Assembly: GCA_025935655.1 (NCBI GenBank)
Contig: JAICUV010000167.1
Span: 1 to 7,729 of the forward strand
From: Chloroflexota bacterium
Lineage (GTDB): Bacteria; Chloroflexota; Limnocylindria; Limnocylindrales; CSP1-4
Length of the DNA stretch: 7,729 bases
Direction of reading: 5' to 3'
The translations under genes were made by a program, and so were the position numbers. The first letter of the stretch is position 1. Every line of letters begins with the position of its first letter. The notes under the pieces were generated by a model. That model searched no databases. It was given only the letters and a program-made list of their open reading frames with translations, and was not told the origin of the DNA. This document shows positions 4,854 through 7,729 of this stretch, one piece after another.

Positions 4854-6221
4854 ATGCAGGCGACGATGCACACCGTGACGGTGGGGCGCCACGCGATCCC
4901 GCTGGCGCCGCGTGCGGCGGCCCACGCGCTCGTGGCCGAGGTGCGGAGCATGTCGCTCGCCCTTCGCCTGTGGCTCGCGCTCCTGCTCGGGGTCATGGCC
5001 CTCGCCGCCATCGCCGCGCTCGTCGCCATCCCGCCCGGCTGGGAGGTCTTCGGCACCTCGCCCAGCTTCGAGTGGGGCCTGATGATCGTCGCCTACGTGT
5101 TCTTCGCGATCATGACCAGCGGGCTGTGCCTCGCGTCGTCGCTGGGCACCGTGTTCGGCCTCGAGCGCTTCCGCCCGCTCGAGAAGCGCCACGCGGTCCT
5201 CGCCCTGCTCAGCCTCACGACCGCATTCGGGATCATCGCCCTGGACCTCCACTTCCCCGTCCGGCTGGTGTTCGGCGCGATGCTGGTCCCCTCCCCCTCC
5301 TCGCCGATGTGGTGGATGGGCGTCTTCTACGGCCTGTACCTCGTCGTGCTGATGGTGGAGGTGTGGAGCATGTTCACGCCGCACCCGAAGATCCACCAGT
5401 GGTCGTGCACCGCCGCCGCGATGGTCGCGATCTTCGCGCCGACCACGCTGGGCCTCGTGTTCGGCGTGCTCTCCGCCAAGAGCTTCTGGCACGGCCCCCT
5501 GACCCCGGTGATCATGGTCGCCTCGGCCTTCGTCGCCGGGACGGCGCTCCTCGGGATCGTGTTCTGGGCCGTGTGGCGGTTCAACCTCCAGGACGGCGAG
5601 CGGGCGGTCCGCCTGGGGATCCCGTCGATCCGGCTCCTGCTCGCGATCGGGCTCGTGATCGTGAGCACGCTGCTGACGCTCAAGCTGGCGATGGGCCTCG
5701 CCGGCGGGGAGCCCGGGCTGCGGGACGCGACGATCGCGCTGGTCACCGGCCCGCTGGCGGTCCCGTTCTGGATCGTGCGGGTGCTGCTGGGCCTCGTGGT
5801 CCCGCTGCTGCTCGTGACGATGCCGATGACCCGCACGCCGTCGTGGCTGTTCGTGGCGTCGCTGGGCACGCTCGCGGGCGTGCTCGTCGACCGCTACCTG
5901 TTCGTGATGGCCGGGCAGCTCGTCCCGATCACCGCCGGCGCCGGCACGGTGTCCAGCCCGTACGCCTCCTACGCGCCCACGATCGTCGAGCTCGTCCTCG
6001 TGGCGGGCGCGGCGGCGTTCATGGCCTTCGTGTACACGCTCGCCGAGCGCTATCTCGACCTCGAGGAGGGCGACATCCACGCGTTCTTCCCCTGGCCGTG
6101 GCTGACGGCGCACGACCTGGAGCCCTTCGATGCCGAGAGCGCGCCTGCCGGCGCCGCGACCGCGGGGGCCGAGATCCCGGTCGACGCGCCCGCGCCGGCC
6201 GTCCCGGAGGCCGGGGCATGA
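4854..6221 (+). CDS. NrfD/PsrC-family quinone-interacting membrane subunit
   Basis: The 455-residue protein has about ten transmembrane helices, near residues 36-58, 75-100, 112-134, 152-173, 182-206, 216-242, 258-281, 297-322, 331-352 and 376-397. It belongs to the NrfD/PsrC/HybB group, which binds menaquinone or ubiquinone without a cofactor of its own and passes electrons to a four-cluster FeS partner. Supporting features are GLCLASSLGTVFGLERFRPL after helix 2, the DLHFPVRL-to-SPMWW segment between helices 3 and 4, and the C-terminal YAPTIVELVLVAGA helix followed by AERYL. A Pro/Ala-rich tail of about 50 residues follows the last helix and is longer than I would expect. A strong GGAGGAGG ribosome-binding sequence (4838-4845) sits 8 nt before the ATG. 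Electron direction cannot be told from sequence. Confidence 0.92.
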   Translation: MQATMHTVTVGRHAIPLAPRAAAHALVAEVRSMSLALRLWLALLLGVMALAAIAALVAIPPGWEVFGTSPSFEWGLMIVAYVFFAIMTSGLCLASSLGTVFGLERFRPLEKRHAVLALLSLTTAFGIIALDLHFPVRLVFGAMLVPSPSSPMWWMGVFYGLYLVVLMVEVWSMFTPHPKIHQWSCTAAAMVAIFAPTTLGLVFGVLSAKSFWHGPLTPVIMVASAFVAGTALLGIVFWAVWRFNLQDGERAVRLGIPSIRLLLAIGLVIVSTLLTLKLAMGLAGGEPGLRDATIALVTGPLAVPFWIVRVLLGLVVPLLLVTMPMTRTPSWLFVASLGTLAGVLVDRYLFVMAGQLVPITAGAGTVSSPYASYAPTIVELVLVAGAAAFMAFVYTLAERYLDLEEGDIHAFFPWPWLTAHDLEPFDAESAPAGAATAGAEIPVDAPAPAVPEAGA

Positions 6222-6823
6222 CGCGCGCCCGTCGCTACGCGTATCCGGCGGCCGTGGGTGCGCTCGTGTTCCTCATCGTCGCCGTTGGCGCGTTCCTCGT
6301 GTCGGTCGCCGGCCCCGACATCGCGAAGCTCGCGTTCGTCGCCGGCCCGTCGCCGTCGCCCACGCCGTCGGCCACCCCGGCCTCCGCGATGGCGCTCTCC
6401 CCCGTCGGCATCGCGATGCCCCCGGGCTCCGACTGCACGGGTTGCCACACGACCGACAACGGCGTCGGCACCAAGGCGATCCCGGTCATGGGACACCCGC
6501 TGTGGGGCTGGCGGGACTGCACCGCGTGCCACGCGACGGCGAGCCTCGTGAAGACGGCCCCCGGGCACAGCGGCCTCCACAAGGACCAGTGCCTCATCTG
6601 CCACCAGACGCAGAGCGACGCGGGCGTCGCCACGACGCCGCCGCTCCGCCCGGAGCACATGGGGACCGACAAGCCGTGCACGGCGTGTCACGGCGTGGAC
6701 GAGCACGCGCCGCTGCCCGACAACATGGCGGGACGCGGCAACACGTGCTGGATCTGCCACAACGGGCCCGAGTACAAGTACCTGTTCGAGGACGCGAGCG
6801 CGAGCCCGGGAGCGAGCCCCTAG
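6218..6823 (+). CDS. membrane-anchored pentaheme cytochrome c
   Basis: The 201-residue protein has an N-terminal transmembrane anchor (about 10-32), a Ser/Pro/Thr linker (SPSPTPSATPAS, 45-56) and an outward-facing domain. The domain holds five CXXCH heme sites at 73-77, 101-105, 125-129, 154-158 and 177-181. Exactly five other His (93, 117, 121, 147, 163) are present, matching one distal ligand per heme. The heme count matches NrfB, the pentaheme partner of NrfCD, but NrfB is soluble and the sequence similarity cannot be judged here. The ATG overlaps the NrfD-like stop as ATGA, implying translational coupling. It is the last gene of the cluster; its TAG overlaps the convergent hydrolase stop within CTAG (6820-6823). 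It probably forms the exit or entry wire of the complex; the partner is unknown. Confidence 0.88.
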   Translation: MTRARRYAYPAAVGALVFLIVAVGAFLVSVAGPDIAKLAFVAGPSPSPTPSATPASAMALSPVGIAMPPGSDCTGCHTTDNGVGTKAIPVMGHPLWGWRDCTACHATASLVKTAPGHSGLHKDQCLICHQTQSDAGVATTPPLRPEHMGTDKPCTACHGVDEHAPLPDNMAGRGNTCWICHNGPEYKYLFEDASASPGASP

Positions 6824-7729
6824 ACGCGGCCCTTGACCATGTCGATGAGCCGTCCGACGACGCGCTCCCCGTCGGCGCGGAGGCCGTTGTGCTCGTACTC
6901 GTTGGTCTCCCAGGCGCGCAGCCCGCGGACGAGCGCGGCCGTCTCCACGGCGAACGCCCGCTCGACGTACACGTCGTTGGTGTAGATCGTCGCGGCGACC
7001 GGGACCTCGTTGCGGGCGAGCCGGTCCGCATCGTAGAGCCGCGGCCACGGGTGTTCGGCGAGCAGCATCGCCGCCTCGCGGTGGCCGTGGAGCCCTGCGT
7101 AGTCCTCCCACATCCACGGGAACACGTGCTCGGCCGTGAACAGGCCCCCGGACCGGACCTCGTCCGGCAGGAGCCTGTCCGCGGACCAGCGGGTCGGGAC
7201 CCCATCCGCGTACGAGGACTCGTGGAGCGTGGCGTAGATGGGGTTGCGCTCCCAGCCGGCGGCCTTGTCGACGTCTGCGAGGAACGCGTTGGATCCGAAC
7301 GGCAGCTCGATGACGTGGTGCAGGAGCTCGAACCCGGCCGAGTCGCCCAGCCACATCCCCAGCTGGCGGAAGCGCCGGCTGGTGAGGCGGTCGCCGCTCG
7401 GCAGCCGGACGTCCTCCCCGTCGAGGCGGGCCAGGATGTCGTCCACGCGCGCCCGGTCGCCCGGGTAGCGCGCGAAGTAGCGCCCGTTGGCCGCGATGAC
7501 CTGGCGCCACGTCGCGCCGTAGATGTCGTCGACGGGGCGCCCGACCGGCGACAGGCCGCCGGTGAGCAGCGCCTCGCGGAGGCCCTCGGGCGCGAACGAG
7601 AGGTACGTGAGCGACGTGAAGCCCCCGAAGCTCTGGCCGAGGACCGTCCAGGGCGGCGAGCCCAGCTCGGCGCGGATCGCCTCGCAGTCGCGGACGATGC
7701 TGTCCGCGCGGAAGTGCGCCAGGTAGTCC
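6820..7729 (-). CDS. pip: proline iminopeptidase-type alpha/beta hydrolase (peptidase S33), C-terminal part
   Basis: The visible 302 residues are the C-terminal part of a gene whose start lies beyond the right edge. Prolyl aminopeptidases release N-terminal proline from peptides in the cytosol. The nucleophile elbow GQSFGG has its Ser at residue 33 of the visible part (codon 7632-7630). It is preceded by DSIVRDCEAIR and followed by LSFAPEGLREALLTGGL, both typical of the family. The other triad members are the Asp in IYTNDVYV (visible residue 252) and the His in YEHNGLR (visible residue 280). A GTG at 7446 is not the start, because the frame continues upstream with the Ser motif. The gene is convergent with the cytochrome cluster and shares no obvious function with it. 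Other S33 hydrolases are possible, but the EHNGLR end favours proline iminopeptidase. Confidence 0.88.
   Translation of the reverse strand, partial: DYLAHFRADSIVRDCEAIRAELGSPPWTVLGQSFGGFTSLTYLSFAPEGLREALLTGGLSPVGRPVDDIYGATWRQVIAANGRYFARYPGDRARVDDILARLDGEDVRLPSGDRLTSRRFRQLGMWLGDSAGFELLHHVIELPFGSNAFLADVDKAAGWERNPIYATLHESSYADGVPTRWSADRLLPDEVRSGGLFTAEHVFPWMWEDYAGLHGHREAAMLLAEHPWPRLYDADRLARNEVPVAATIYTNDVYVERAFAVETAALVRGLRAWETNEYEHNGLRADGERVVGRLIDMVKGRV

Noticed and set aside
3729..6113. A very long minus-strand open frame (about 794 codons) opposite the FeS and NrfD genes, plus long plus-strand frames through the same region.
   Set aside because: Products are low-complexity Arg/Gly/Ala/His-rich with no domain. 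Stop codons are rare by chance at this GC content. The opposing genes have clear cofactor motifs and helices.
7444..7446. GTG as the start of a 208-residue minus-strand gene.
   Set aside because: The same frame continues upstream to the window edge with the GQSFGG nucleophile motif and other family residues, so this GTG is an internal Val codon.

Overview
This is a high-GC window (about 70% by eye, with third codon positions almost always G or C). Several tight gene overlaps and GTG use point to a bacterium. The gene set and codon style would suit a high-GC Chloroflexota lineage or an actinobacterium. That is an inference, because no taxonomic marker is present.

Layout. At the left edge the start of a DinB-superfamily gene runs off the window on the minus strand (220 to 1). 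It diverges from mtnA (286-1284, +), the methionine-salvage isomerase. An 806-bp stretch without a credible gene follows (1285-2090). It is not empty. It holds two copies, 309 bp apart, of a 113-bp box that is bounded at each end by the palindrome TGACTC-N6-GAGTCA. A G-rich GGGC-repeat tract of variable unit length follows each box. After these come nested inverted repeats that could fold as a structured leader just before the next gene.

From 2091 to 6823 lies a compact plus-strand cluster of six genes. They encode a small three-helix membrane protein, a NarL/LuxR-type regulator with a degenerate receiver, a membrane-anchored six-heme cytochrome c, a Tat-exported ferredoxin-like protein with four [4Fe-4S] sites, a ten-helix NrfD/PsrC-type quinone-interacting protein, and a membrane-anchored five-heme cytochrome c. 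The last five spacings are between a 4-nt overlap and 17 nt. The electron-transfer genes form an apparent relay: quinone pool to NrfD, to the FeS protein, to two multiheme cytochromes, or the reverse. No catalytic molybdopterin, nitrite-reductase or sulfite-reductase subunit lies in the cluster. The next gene, a proline iminopeptidase-family hydrolase, is convergent, and its stop codon overlaps the last cytochrome's stop within CTAG.

The most interesting points are the reductase-less NrfD module with two different multiheme cytochromes, its regulator (the phospho-acceptor position is Ala, and four Cys lie in the pocket-side loops), the paired repeat boxes and the possible leader RNA. The electron donor, electron acceptor and physiological role cannot be read from the sequence.
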